35,872 nt of DNA from JAIBJN01 sp035461525 (GTDB lineage Bacteria; Actinomycetota; Thermoleophilia; Gaiellales; Gaiellaceae), in the NCBI GenBank assembly GCA_035461525.1, contig DATHVD010000024.1:1-35872 (forward strand). The letters are read 5' to 3'. How positions within the stretch are numbered: the first letter of the stretch is position 1; the number at the start of each line of letters is the position of its first letter. Shown here in pieces: positions 16,391 through 24,486 of the stretch. The notes below the pieces were generated by a model. That model worked only from the letters and a program-made list of their open reading frames with translations. It had not been told where the DNA came from and ran no database searches. Both the position numbers and the translations under genes were made by a program.

Positions 16391-17718
16391 CGGGTCACCT
16401 CGTGGAGTACGTCGGCGAGCCGGTCGATCTCGGCCGGCGTGCGCTTCTCGGTGACGGCGACGAGGAGGGCGTCGTCGAGGCCCGGATAGTCGCGCCCGAG
16501 GGCATAGCCCGGGTGGACGCCGCGCTCCCGCGCGGCGCGGACGACGTCCTTGGCGCTCCGTCCGACGCGGACGGCAAACTCCTTGAACGTTGCCTGCTCC
16601 GGAAACACCAGCGGGAAACCCAGCCGCTCCTTCGCGTACTCCGCGAGGCTCATGCAGGTCTCCCCCAGCTCGCGCAGCCCCTGCGGACCGAGCCAGGAGA
16701 GATGGACGAGCCCGGCGAGCGCCAGGAGCGTCTGGTTCGTCGTGATGTTCGACGTCGCCTTCTCACGGCGGATGTGCTGCTCGCGGGTCTGCAGAGTCAG
16801 GACATAGCCGCGTTCACCCCGAAGGTCCGTCGTCTCGCCGACGATCCGTCCCGGCATCCGGCGGATGAACTCAGACCGCGCGGCGATGAAACCGTAGTGC
16901 GGGCCGCCGTACGACTGGTAGTTGCCTGCGCTTTGGCCCTCCCCGATCGCGAGCGCGCACCCGTAGGCACCGGGCGCCTCGAGGAGGCCGAGCGAGACGA
17001 GGTCGACGTGCGCCACCGGGAGCGCCCCGGCGTCGCTCGCGGCGGCAGCGAGGTCGGGCGCCGGCTCCAGGCAACCGAAGACGTTCGGCTGCTGGAAGAT
17101 GGCGCAGGCGGCGTCGCCCGCGGCCTCGCGCAGCTCGTCGGGGTCCGTGACACCGCCCCGGTGCCCGACTTCGACGACCTCGAGGCCAAACCCGGGCGCA
17201 TAGGTCTTCACGACCTGGCGCACCTGCGGGTTGACCGTCTCGCAGAGGACGACGCGGGAGCGGCCCGTGGCGTGCTTGGCGACGAAGCAGGCGTCGGCCG
17301 CGACCGTCGCGCCGTCGTAGCCGGAGGCGTTGGAGACGTCCATTCCGGTCAACTCGCAGATCGCGGTCTGGTACTCGAAGATCGCCTGGAGGACGCCCTG
17401 GCTCATCTCCGGCTGGTACGGCGTGTACGCGGTCAGGAACTCGCCGCGCGCGAGGACGGCGTCGACGACGGCGGGGACGTAGTGATCGTAGATGCCGGCG
17501 CCGAGGAAGGAGACCTCCTTGCCGCCGTCGACGTTCCGCTCTGCGAGCTCCGTCAGGTGGGCGACGATCTCGGGCTCCGAGAGCGCCGGCTCGAGGTCGA
17601 GCGGCCGTCCGAGGCGAACGCCCTCGGGGATGTCGCGGAAGAGCTCGTCGACGGAGGAGACGCCGACGGCGGCGAGCATGGCCTCGCGATCGGCGTCGGT
17701 GAGCGAGAGGAAGCTCAC
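16387..17718 (-). CDS. gcvPA: Glycine dehydrogenase (decarboxylating) subunit 1
   Basis: 443 residues, the usual alpha subunit length. The N-terminus SFLSLTDADREAML, then FLGAGIYDHYVPAVVD, TPYQPEMSQGVLQAIFEYQT and NASGYDGAT, are hallmark segments. The later TREQHIRREKATSNI is also strongly conserved. It pairs with GcvPB in the cytoplasmic decarboxylase. The GTG at 17718 was chosen because it begins exactly at the family N-terminus and follows the gcvH stop by 22 bases; an extension upstream would read through gcvH in another frame. The ribosome binding site is weak (GGCAGG). Confidence 0.95.
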   Translation of the reverse strand: MSFLSLTDADREAMLAAVGVSSVDELFRDIPEGVRLGRPLDLEPALSEPEIVAHLTELAERNVDGGKEVSFLGAGIYDHYVPAVVDAVLARGEFLTAYTPYQPEMSQGVLQAIFEYQTAICELTGMDVSNASGYDGATVAADACFVAKHATGRSRVVLCETVNPQVRQVVKTYAPGFGLEVVEVGHRGGVTDPDELREAAGDAACAIFQQPNVFGCLEPAPDLAAAASDAGALPVAHVDLVSLGLLEAPGAYGCALAIGEGQSAGNYQSYGGPHYGFIAARSEFIRRMPGRIVGETTDLRGERGYVLTLQTREQHIRREKATSNITTNQTLLALAGLVHLSWLGPQGLRELGETCMSLAEYAKERLGFPLVFPEQATFKEFAVRVGRSAKDVVRAARERGVHPGYALGRDYPGLDDALLVAVTEKRTPAEIDRLADVLHEVTR

Positions 17719-17740
17719 GGTCTTGCCTGCCGCCCGCCCG

Positions 17741-18136
17741 TCACAGCTCTTCGATGAGCTTGCGGTAGTCGGCGGCGTCCATGAGGTCGTCCGCTTCGGC
17801 CGCATCCGAGAGCCTGATGCGCACGAGCCAGCCGTCGCCGTACGGGTCCTCGTTGATCCTCTCCGGCTCGTCGACCGCGCCGGCATTGACCTCCAGCACC
17901 TCGCCCGAGAGCGGCGCGATCACGTCCGAGACGGCCTTGACGGACTCGACCTCGCCGTAGCTCTCGTCCTTGGCCAGCGCGGCGCCCTCCGCGGGTGGCT
18001 CGTAGTGCACGATCTCGCCGAGCGCGTCCTGCGCGTACCACGTGATGCCGAGCGTCGCCGTGTCGCCCTCGATCCGGGCCCAATCGTGCTCGGCGTGATA
18101 GCGGAGCTCGTCGGGGTAGCTCTCTTCGGCGGCCAC
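17741..18136 (-). CDS. gcvH: Glycine cleavage system H protein
   Basis: 131 residues, the usual length. The lipoylated lysine is K67 in GEVESVKAVSDV, and the biotinyl/lipoyl barrel runs from WARIEGDTATLGIT to GDGWLVRI. The protein shuttles the aminomethyl group from the P-protein to GcvT and electrons to dihydrolipoyl dehydrogenase. The GTG overlaps the gcvT stop by one base (TAGTG) and has GGAG about seven bases upstream, inside the end of gcvT. No lipoate ligase or L-protein gene is in the window. Confidence 0.95.
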   Translation of the reverse strand: MAAEESYPDELRYHAEHDWARIEGDTATLGITWYAQDALGEIVHYEPPAEGAALAKDESYGEVESVKAVSDVIAPLSGEVLEVNAGAVDEPERINEDPYGDGWLVRIRLSDAAEADDLMDAADYRKLIEEL

Positions 18137-19167
18137 TAGCTCTCCTCTCGGGTGTAGAACGGCTTCGGGACGATACGCGCACGACGCGGACGCCCGCGCA
18201 CGTCGACGGTGACGGCGGTCCGCGGCTCGGCGAGGCCGGCGGAAACGTAGCCGAGCCCGATCCCCACGTCGAGCGTCGGCGAGAGCGTGCCGGACGTGAC
18301 CTCGCCGCCCTCCTCGATCCGCATCCCGGCGCGGGGGATCCCCGCCTCCTCCATGACGAAGGCGGCGAGCACCTCGGCCGGCCCCTCCTCCCGCTGCCGC
18401 CGCAGGACCGAGACCCCCGTGAACTCCTTGTCGAGCGCGCAAGCCCACGTGAGGCCGGCCTCGATCGGCGTGCGACCGGGGGAGATGTCGCTCCCGTGCA
18501 GCGGGTAACAGGCCTCGAGGCGGAGGGTGTCGCGGGCGGCGAGGCCGCAGGGAACGACGCCGCGCGCGAGGACGGCGTCCCAAAGCGCAGGCGCGTCCCC
18601 GGGCGCGCAGCCCAGCTCGCAGCCGCGCTCGCCCGTGTAGCCCGTGCCGGCGACGAGGCAGCGAACGCCGAGGACGTCGACGTCCTCGCGGAAGGCGAAC
18701 GGCGGGATCTCGATCTCGAGGCGCTCGAGCGCCTCCGGCCCCTGAACGGCGAGGAGCGCCCACTCGGCCGAGACGTCCTCGGCCTCGGGGAGCGCGGCGC
18801 GGTCGGCGTCGACGTTGGCGGCGTTGACGACGAGGAGGTAGTCGTCCGGCCCGCGCCGGTAGGCGATCAGGTCGTCCACGATCCCGCCCAGCTCGTTCGT
18901 CAAGAGGGTGTACTGGGCGCGACCGGGCACGATCCGGTCGAGGTCGTTCGAGAGGCGCGCCTGGAGGTAAGCGTGGGCGCCGTCGCCTGCCAGCCGGAGC
19001 TCGCCCATGTGAGAGACGTCGAACACGCCGGCGGTCGTGCGCACGGCACGGTGCTCGTCCTTGATGGAGCCGTACTGGACGGGCATCTCCCAGCCCGCGA
19101 AGGGGACGAGTCGCGCGCCGAGAGCGGCGTGGCGCTCGTGGAGTGGCGTGCGCCGGAGCGTCTGCAC
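18136..19167 (-). CDS. gcvT: Aminomethyltransferase (glycine cleavage T protein)
   Basis: 343 residues. Characteristic segments are TPLHERHAALGARLVPFAGWEMPVQY at the start, FDVSHMGEL near 50, GTGYTGERGCEL, and LRLEACYPLHGSDISPGRTPIEAGL. The enzyme releases ammonia from the H-bound aminomethyl group and forms 5,10-methylene-tetrahydrofolate. The GTG at 19167 fits the family N-terminus. It is the first gene of a run reaching to 13065. A TAGGAT -10-like hexamer lies nine bases upstream (19077-19082 would be too far; it is at 19177-19182), but I cannot pair it with a -35. I looked for a glycine riboswitch in the leader and saw none. Confidence 0.95.
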   Translation of the reverse strand: MQTLRRTPLHERHAALGARLVPFAGWEMPVQYGSIKDEHRAVRTTAGVFDVSHMGELRLAGDGAHAYLQARLSNDLDRIVPGRAQYTLLTNELGGIVDDLIAYRRGPDDYLLVVNAANVDADRAALPEAEDVSAEWALLAVQGPEALERLEIEIPPFAFREDVDVLGVRCLVAGTGYTGERGCELGCAPGDAPALWDAVLARGVVPCGLAARDTLRLEACYPLHGSDISPGRTPIEAGLTWACALDKEFTGVSVLRRQREEGPAEVLAAFVMEEAGIPRAGMRIEEGGEVTSGTLSPTLDVGIGLGYVSAGLAEPRTAVTVDVRGRPRRARIVPKPFYTREES

Positions 19168-19345
19168 CGGGCCGGAATCCTACCCTCACGGCGGTACTCC
19201 CCGGGGCCGGCCGCGGGCCTCCCTCCGGTTCCAGCCTATCGAGGGCAAGCGCGCGTGCCTGTCGCCGAGCGTGCCGAAACACGCACGACTTCGCGCCGGG
19301 TCTGTGCCGGCCGGCCGTCGTTCGGCGACGCGAACGGTCAGGCGG
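19168..19345. other. Intergenic region ftsZ / gcvT
   Basis: This 178-bp gap separates the end of the dcw cluster from the gcv operon on the same strand. It contains inverted repeats that could terminate ftsZ transcription: CGTTCG/CGAACG around 19319-19336 and GCGTG/CACGC around 19269-19284. There is no T-run. The gcv promoter should lie here, but I found no convincing -35/-10 pair and no glycine riboswitch core. Confidence 0.45.
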
Positions 19346-20407
19346 TCACGAGCGCCGCAGGAAGGACGGCACCTCGAGCACGTCCGAGGGAACCTCGAAG
19401 CCTTCGGCAACAGCCTCGCGCTCGCCGGGCTCCTCGCGCTCGAGCCGCTCCTTGCGGTACGCCTTCTCGAACCCGGTCGCGATCACGGTCACCCGCACCC
19501 GTCCGTCCATCGACTCGTCGATCACGGCGCCGAAGATGACGTTTGCGTTCAGATCGGATGCGCCGGTGACGACCTCTGCGGCCTCGTTCACTTCAAAGAG
19601 CCCCAGGTCGGGGCCGCCGGTGATGTTGAGGAGGACGCCGGTCGCGCCCGCGACGGAGGCCTCGAGGAGCGGTGAGGAGACGGCGATGCGCGCGGCTTCC
19701 GCCGCCCGGTTCTCGCCCTCCGCCTCACCGATACCCATGAGGGCCGACCCGGCGTCGGTCATGATCGTCCGGACATCGGCGAAGTCGAGGTTGACGAGCC
19801 CCGGGATCGTGATCAGATCGGTGATCCCCTGCACGCCCTGACGCAGGATCTCGTCGGCCATCCGGAAGGCGTCCATGACGGACGTCTGCTTCTCGACCAC
19901 CTGGAGCAGGCGGTCGTTGGGGATCACGATCAGCGTGTCGACGTGGTCGCGAAGCCCCGTGATCCCGGCGGCGGCCTGCTCAGCGCGCTTGCGACCCTCG
20001 AATCCGAACGGGCGGGTGACGACGCCGACGGTGAGAGCTTTCAGCTCCTGGGCGATCTCGGCGATGACCGGCGCCGCGCCCGTGCCCGTGCCGCCGCCCT
20101 CGCCGGCCGTGACGAAGACCATGTCCGCGCCCTTGAGCGCCTCCTTGATCTCGTCGCGCGTCTCCATCGCGGCCTCGTAGCCCTTCTCGGGGTTCGCGCC
20201 TGCGCCGAGACCGCGCGTCGCAGCGGCGCCGATGTGGATCTTCTGGTCGGCCTCGACCATGAGGAGCGCCTGCGCGTCCGTGTTCACGGCGATGAACTCG
20301 CAGCCGCGCACTCCCGCCTCGACCATGCGGTTGACGGCGTTCGAGCCGCCGCCGCCCGCGCCGACGACCTTGATCACGGCCAGGTAATTGCCCGCTTGAT
20401 CTCTCAC
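19346..20407 (-). CDS. ftsZ: Cell division protein FtsZ
   Basis: 353 residues. The GTP-binding tubulin signature GGGTGTG is at 104-110, the glycine-rich GAGGGGSNAV at 17-25, and the T7 catalytic loop NLDFAD at 206-211. The short variable linker is followed by a C-terminal peptide (DVLEVPSFLRRS) that should bind membrane tethers. FtsZ polymerises into the division ring under the membrane. GTG is the start, with GAGAGG eight bases before it. The gene has its own promoter in the ftsQ-ftsZ gap. No ftsA or sepF lies next to it, which is unusual for an actinobacterium, where sepF normally follows. Confidence 0.97.
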   Translation of the reverse strand: MRDQAGNYLAVIKVVGAGGGGSNAVNRMVEAGVRGCEFIAVNTDAQALLMVEADQKIHIGAAATRGLGAGANPEKGYEAAMETRDEIKEALKGADMVFVTAGEGGGTGTGAAPVIAEIAQELKALTVGVVTRPFGFEGRKRAEQAAAGITGLRDHVDTLIVIPNDRLLQVVEKQTSVMDAFRMADEILRQGVQGITDLITIPGLVNLDFADVRTIMTDAGSALMGIGEAEGENRAAEAARIAVSSPLLEASVAGATGVLLNITGGPDLGLFEVNEAAEVVTGASDLNANVIFGAVIDESMDGRVRVTVIATGFEKAYRKERLEREEPGEREAVAEGFEVPSDVLEVPSFLRRS

Positions 20408-20463
20408 GATTCGATCCTCTCCCAGACACGCCGAGCATGAGGCTCAGCTTGAGCGTCCGGCTG

Positions 20464-20492
20464 AGGGTACGTCCGACCTCCCGGGTTGTCAA
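20464..20492 (-). promoter_or_regulatory. ftsZ promoter (TTGACA / 17 bp / TACCCT)
   Basis: On the minus strand TTGACA (20492-20487) is followed by exactly 17 bases and TACCCT (20469-20464). This is the best housekeeping-sigma promoter in the window and gives a leader of about 50 bases before the ftsZ GTG. It sets ftsZ expression partly apart from the rest of the dcw cluster. Confidence 0.8.
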
Positions 20493-20519
20493 ATCCCGAT
20501 TTGCAGCGGAATTGCGGCA

Positions 20520-20553
20520 CAACACTCACCCTCAACTTGAAGGTTGAGTGTTG
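20520..20553 (-). terminator. Hairpin over the end of ftsQ (attenuator or terminator)
   Basis: A perfect nine-base inverted repeat, CAACACTCA (20520-20528) and TGAGTGTTG (20545-20553), encloses the ftsQ stop codon at 20532-20534. A competing inner stem CTCAAC/GTTGAG (20531-20536 and 20543-20548) overlaps it. It is notably AT-rich for this DNA. No T-run follows, so termination is uncertain; it lies just upstream of the ftsZ promoter. Confidence 0.5.
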
Positions 20554-21317
20554 AACCGACCGACTGGACGCTCGGGGAGCGTCACGTCCACGTACGCGAG
20601 ATCCTGCCGTTCGGCGAGCGTCAGGAGCCGCAGGACGCGGCCCGCGACCTCGAGCTTGAGCGGCAGATCCGTCCTCTCGCCGAGGCGAAGCTCCCCCCCG
20701 TCCGCGAGAACCAGCGTGATCGCGGAGCCGGAGACTGCGACCTCCTGGATGCGAACGGGGAAGTTGTCGGGGACGCGGCGGAGGACAGCAAGCGCGAGCG
20801 CCACCTCGTCGGTCTCGACGAGGTCGCCCGCCGCGATCCGGTCCTCGCCCTGGAAGCGCACCTGCGGCCGCTTCGCCGCGCCGGGCTCGACCTTACGCAT
20901 CACGCGGCCACGCTCGGAGAGGAGCCAGGCCGCCTGCCCCTGCCGGAGCACCGCGAGGGGGAGCTCGGGCTCCACGGCGACGCGGAGCGTATGCGGGAAG
21001 GCGCGGTCGAGCTCGACGGCGCGCACGGTCGGGAGCGCCTCGAGCGAGCGGCGGAGGTCGTCGCGGTCGAGCGCCACGAGGCTCTCCCCCGCGAACTGGC
21101 CCGCCGCGGTCTCGACCGTGCGGGCGACGCCCGGCGGCGCGCCGCTGACCTCGAGCTCCCGGAGCGCGAAGAGCGACGTCTCGCGCGCGCCGAGGTAGAG
21201 GAGGCCGACCAGGGCGAGCGCGAGCGTCGCCAGGCCGGCGGAACGTCGAGACGGCGCCCGGAGCCTGGGGCGCAGCCCGTTTCCGGGCACGAGCTTGAGA
21301 TGCGGTCGCTTGACCAC
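20532..21317 (-). CDS. ftsQ: Cell division protein FtsQ (DivIB-like)
   Basis: 261 residues. A basic cytoplasmic N-terminus (about 1-25) precedes one transmembrane helix (about 26-45) and an extracytoplasmic POTRA domain (about 48-115, beginning LFALRELEVSG and including AFPHTLRVAVEP), then the FtsQ C-terminal domain. FtsQ links early and late divisome proteins. The order murB-ftsQ-ftsZ supports the call where sequence conservation is low. The GTG start lies 31 bases after the murB stop. Confidence 0.9.
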   Translation of the reverse strand: MVKRPHLKLVPGNGLRPRLRAPSRRSAGLATLALALVGLLYLGARETSLFALRELEVSGAPPGVARTVETAAGQFAGESLVALDRDDLRRSLEALPTVRAVELDRAFPHTLRVAVEPELPLAVLRQGQAAWLLSERGRVMRKVEPGAAKRPQVRFQGEDRIAAGDLVETDEVALALAVLRRVPDNFPVRIQEVAVSGSAITLVLADGGELRLGERTDLPLKLEVAGRVLRLLTLAERQDLAYVDVTLPERPVGRFNTQPSS

Positions 21318-21348
21318 GGGGGCGACTTCGCCGCCGGGCTCCCGGGTC

Positions 21349-22233
21349 CTACCCGAGAGGCTCGACCGGCGGGATCTTGATCGGCCCTAGGAGCTGCACC
21401 TCGGGCACGAGCACGACGCCGAACTCCTCCTGCGCGCGCCGGCGCGCCTCGACGATCAACTGGGCGGCGTCGGCCGAGCGGGCGCCGTCCGCGTTCTCGA
21501 TGAAGTTCGCGTGCTTCGGCGAGATCTGGGCGCCGCCGATGCGGAAGCCCCGCAGGCCGCAGGCTTCCAGCATGCGCCCGGCCGAGAGCTCGTGGTCGGG
21601 GTTCTTGAAGACGCTGCCGAAGGTGCGCTTGTTCGTCGGCTGCGCCGCCTTCCGCTTCTCCTGCATCGCCGCCACGGTCTCCTTGATGTCGGCGAGGGGG
21701 CGAGGATCGAGCGCGAGCTCCGCGCGGGCGACCACCTGCCCGTGACGCAGCCCCGACGCCCGGTAGCGTAGGCCGAGCTCGTCGGGCGTCAGCCAGCGCG
21801 CCCCTCCCGCCTCCGCGACGAGAGCGCGCCGGAGGACGCCGGCCATGTCCCCGCCGTAGGCGCCCGCGTTCATCCAGACGGCGCCGCCGACGGACCCGGG
21901 GATGGCGCAGGCGAACTCGAGCCCTCCCAGCTCGGCGGCACGGGCGCGGTGCAGGCAGACGGCGAGCGGCGCGCCTCCGCCGGCGACGAGCAGCCCGTCC
22001 CCCGCCTCGGCTTTCGCCAACTCGCCCGCGAGCTTGAGCACGAGGCCGGGGAAGCCCTCGTCGGCGACGAGGAGGTTCGAGCCGAGCCCGACGACGGCCG
22101 CCGGCAGGCCCTCCCCGGCGGCCCAGGAAAGCCGCTCGACGAGCTCCTCGACGGTCTCGGGCTGCGCCAGCCAGCGTGCCGGTCCGCCGGTGCCCAGCGT
22201 CGTGTAGCGGGAGAGTGGAACGTTCTCCTTCAC
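21349..22233 (-). CDS. murB: UDP-N-acetylenolpyruvoylglucosamine reductase
   Basis: 294 residues. The FAD-binding N-terminal domain has YTTLGTGGPA near 10-19 and GLGSNLLVAD near 48-57. IPGSVGGAVWMNAGAYGG follows, and GSVFKNP carries the serine that protonates the enol intermediate. The enzyme makes UDP-MurNAc with NADPH, the second committed step of peptidoglycan precursor synthesis. The GTG overlaps the murC stop by four bases (GTGA). Confidence 0.95.
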   Translation of the reverse strand: MKENVPLSRYTTLGTGGPARWLAQPETVEELVERLSWAAGEGLPAAVVGLGSNLLVADEGFPGLVLKLAGELAKAEAGDGLLVAGGGAPLAVCLHRARAAELGGLEFACAIPGSVGGAVWMNAGAYGGDMAGVLRRALVAEAGGARWLTPDELGLRYRASGLRHGQVVARAELALDPRPLADIKETVAAMQEKRKAAQPTNKRTFGSVFKNPDHELSAGRMLEACGLRGFRIGGAQISPKHANFIENADGARSADAAQLIVEARRRAQEEFGVVLVPEVQLLGPIKIPPVEPLG

Positions 22234-23432
22234 CGGCCGAGCGCCGCCTCGAGCAGCGGGATCGCCGTGTCCACGTCGCCGGCGCCGACCGTGAGCAAGA
22301 GCCCGCCGGGGCGCGCGAGCGAGGCGGCCACGCCGGCGGCGTCCGCGAGCGCCGGCGCCCACCCGACCGGCATCCCGGGCCGGGCCTCGGCCGCCGCGTC
22401 GGCGACGAGCTTGCCCGTCACCCCAGGCACCGGCTCCTCGCGGGCCCCGTAGATCTCCGTGACGACCGCCGCGTCGGCGGCGGCGAGGGCCTCGCCCAGC
22501 TCGCGGCCGACGTGTCGTGTACGCGAGTACAGATGGGGCTGGAAGAGGACGACGATCCGCCCGCCGCCGGCGAGGTCGCGGGCCGCAGCGAGCGTGGCGG
22601 CGACCTCGGCCGGGTGGTGGGCGTAGTCGTCGAGGAGGCGCACGCCCCCCGCCTCGCCGCGTTCCTCGAGGCGCCGGCCGGCGCCGCGGAACCCGGCAAG
22701 GGCGGCAGCCGCCCCGTCCCGCTCGAAGCCCGCGAGCTCGAGGGCCGCGAGCGCGCACGCCGCGTTGAGGCGGTTGTGCTCGCCCACGACCGCAAGCTCC
22801 AGGCCGAGAGGCTCGAGGTCGCGGCCCCACACGACCCTGCCCTTCGGGATCCCGGCGGCCCAGCACTCGAACCGCTCCTCGAGCTCCGCCGTCGAGCCAA
22901 AGGTCGAGTGGTGGTCCAGGTCGACGTTCGTGATCACGGCGACGTGGGCGGGGAGCCCGAACACCGTCCCGTCCGACTCGTCGCCCTCGACGACGAGCCA
23001 GCCGCTCCCGGCGCGCGCGTTCGACCCGAGCTGGGGCACCTCGCCGCCGACGAGAAACGACGGATCGTCCCCCAGGCGGTCGAGGGCGTAGGCGACCATG
23101 GCGGCCGTGGTCGTCTTCCCGTGCGCGCCGGCGATCACGATCGCGCGGCGGAGCCCGACGAGCTCGGCGAGGAAGTCCGCGCGGCTGCGGCCCGGGACGG
23201 CGTCCGCGTACGCCGTCGAGACGATCGCCTCGGCGCCGGCCGGCGGCTCGGGAGGCTCGGGCGACAGCGTCACGGGGATGCCGGCCGCCCGCACGTGCTC
23301 CAGGTACGGCGTCTCCTTCCGGTCCCAGCCGGAGACCTCGGCGCCCCAGGCGCGCGCGACGACCGCGTAGCCGGAAAGGCCGGCGCCGCCGATGCCCGCG
23401 AACCAGAGACTGCGGCCCTCAAGCTCGGGCAA
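22230..23432 (-). CDS. murC: UDP-N-acetylmuramate-L-alanine ligase
   Basis: 400 residues. The Rossmann motif GIGGAGLSG is at 13-21, the ATP P-loop GAHGKTTT at 102-109, NVDLDHHS follows, and the C-terminal domain has DDYAHHPAEVAATL. MurC adds L-alanine to UDP-MurNAc. It is shorter than the typical 450-490 residues, but all three domains are present. The start is TTG at 23432, overlapping the murG stop by 14 bases, and matches the family N-terminus. Confidence 0.94.
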   Translation of the reverse strand: MPELEGRSLWFAGIGGAGLSGYAVVARAWGAEVSGWDRKETPYLEHVRAAGIPVTLSPEPPEPPAGAEAIVSTAYADAVPGRSRADFLAELVGLRRAIVIAGAHGKTTTAAMVAYALDRLGDDPSFLVGGEVPQLGSNARAGSGWLVVEGDESDGTVFGLPAHVAVITNVDLDHHSTFGSTAELEERFECWAAGIPKGRVVWGRDLEPLGLELAVVGEHNRLNAACALAALELAGFERDGAAAALAGFRGAGRRLEERGEAGGVRLLDDYAHHPAEVAATLAAARDLAGGGRIVVLFQPHLYSRTRHVGRELGEALAAADAAVVTEIYGAREEPVPGVTGKLVADAAAEARPGMPVGWAPALADAAGVAASLARPGGLLLTVGAGDVDTAIPLLEAALGR

Positions 23433-24486
23433 GGGCGATCAGCTCCCGCGCGACGACGTCGGCCGCGTCCGGCCGAGCGAGCGCGCGCATCGCGGAGGCC
23501 ATCCGCCCGAGCCGGGCCGGATCGGCCAGCAGCTCCTCGACCTGCCGGCGCAGGTCGAGCTCGGCCTCCGGCACCACGACCGCGCCGCCCCCGCGCTCAA
23601 ACCAGCGCGCGTTCTTCGCCTGGTGGTCGCCGGTCGCGTGCGGATACGGGACGAGCAGCGCCGGCTTGCCGGCCGCGGCAACCTCCCAGACGGAGCCGCC
23701 CGCCCGCGCGACGACGAGGTCGGCAGCCGCCAGCGCCGCACCGAACTCCTCCGTGAACGCAAGGAGCCGGTAGTCGTCGCGGCCGACGCGCTCCCGGAGG
23801 CGTGGGAAGTCCCGCTCGCCGGCGAGGTGAAGGACGGCGGGCCCCTCCTCGGCGAAGGCTTCGAGCGCGGCCTCGTTCAGCCGGCGCGCGCCCTGGCTGC
23901 CTCCGAAGACGAGGACGACTGTCCCGTCGGGCGGGAGGCCGAACGTGCGCCGGGCCTCCTCCCGCCCCGGCGGTCGCGAGCGCGCCGGGATCGGGCGTCC
24001 GACGACGCGGACCTTCACCCCGCTCACGCCGTCGATCGGGAAGGCGAGGAAGATCCGCTCCGCAAACGGCGCCGCGAGCCTGTTGGCGAGGCCGAAGTGC
24101 GCGTCCGCCTCAGTCAGCCCCGCCGGGATCCGCAGGAGTCGGGCGGCGAGCACCATCGGCCCGCCCACGTACCCGCCCGCGCCGAGGACGACGTCGGGCC
24201 GCCTTCGGCGGAGGATGCGCAGGCACGCGGCCGGGGCCGCCGCGTCCAGAGCGAGCGCGCGGGCGAGGCGGGTGCTCGCCTCGCGGGGAATGCCCTCGAC
24301 GCGAAAGTCCTCGAAGGGCACGTCGGCCGAGGCGGCGAGACGCTCCTCGATCGAGTCAGGCCGTCCGGCGAGCACGACGCGGGCGCCGCGGCTCTTGAGC
24401 GACTCGGCGACCGCGAGCGCCGGCAGGACGTGACCCGCGGTTCCTCCGGCGGCGATCAGGCAGCTCGGCACGCGCTCCTTCGGCAT
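23419..24486 (-). CDS. murG: UDP-GlcNAc transferase to lipid I (MurG)
   Basis: 355 residues of GT-B fold glycosyltransferase family 28. The N-terminal glycine loop AAGGTAGHVLPALA is at 12-25 and the second domain has FGGSQGARRLNE; PHATGDHQAKNA and the GGG/VVP region bind UDP-GlcNAc. It forms lipid II at the inner membrane face. The ATG lies 131 bases inside the ftsW reading frame, an unusually long overlap. A GTG five codons in, preceded closely by AAGGAG, is an alternative start that would still overlap ftsW. Confidence 0.95.
   Translation of the reverse strand: MPKERVPSCLIAAGGTAGHVLPALAVAESLKSRGARVVLAGRPDSIEERLAASADVPFEDFRVEGIPREASTRLARALALDAAAPAACLRILRRRRPDVVLGAGGYVGGPMVLAARLLRIPAGLTEADAHFGLANRLAAPFAERIFLAFPIDGVSGVKVRVVGRPIPARSRPPGREEARRTFGLPPDGTVVLVFGGSQGARRLNEAALEAFAEEGPAVLHLAGERDFPRLRERVGRDDYRLLAFTEEFGAALAAADLVVARAGGSVWEVAAAGKPALLVPYPHATGDHQAKNARWFERGGGAVVVPEAELDLRRQVEELLADPARLGRMASAMRALARPDAADVVARELIALARA

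Noticed and set aside
19168..19345. Glycine riboswitch before gcvT
   Set aside because: None of the conserved glycine aptamer core segments could be found in either register.
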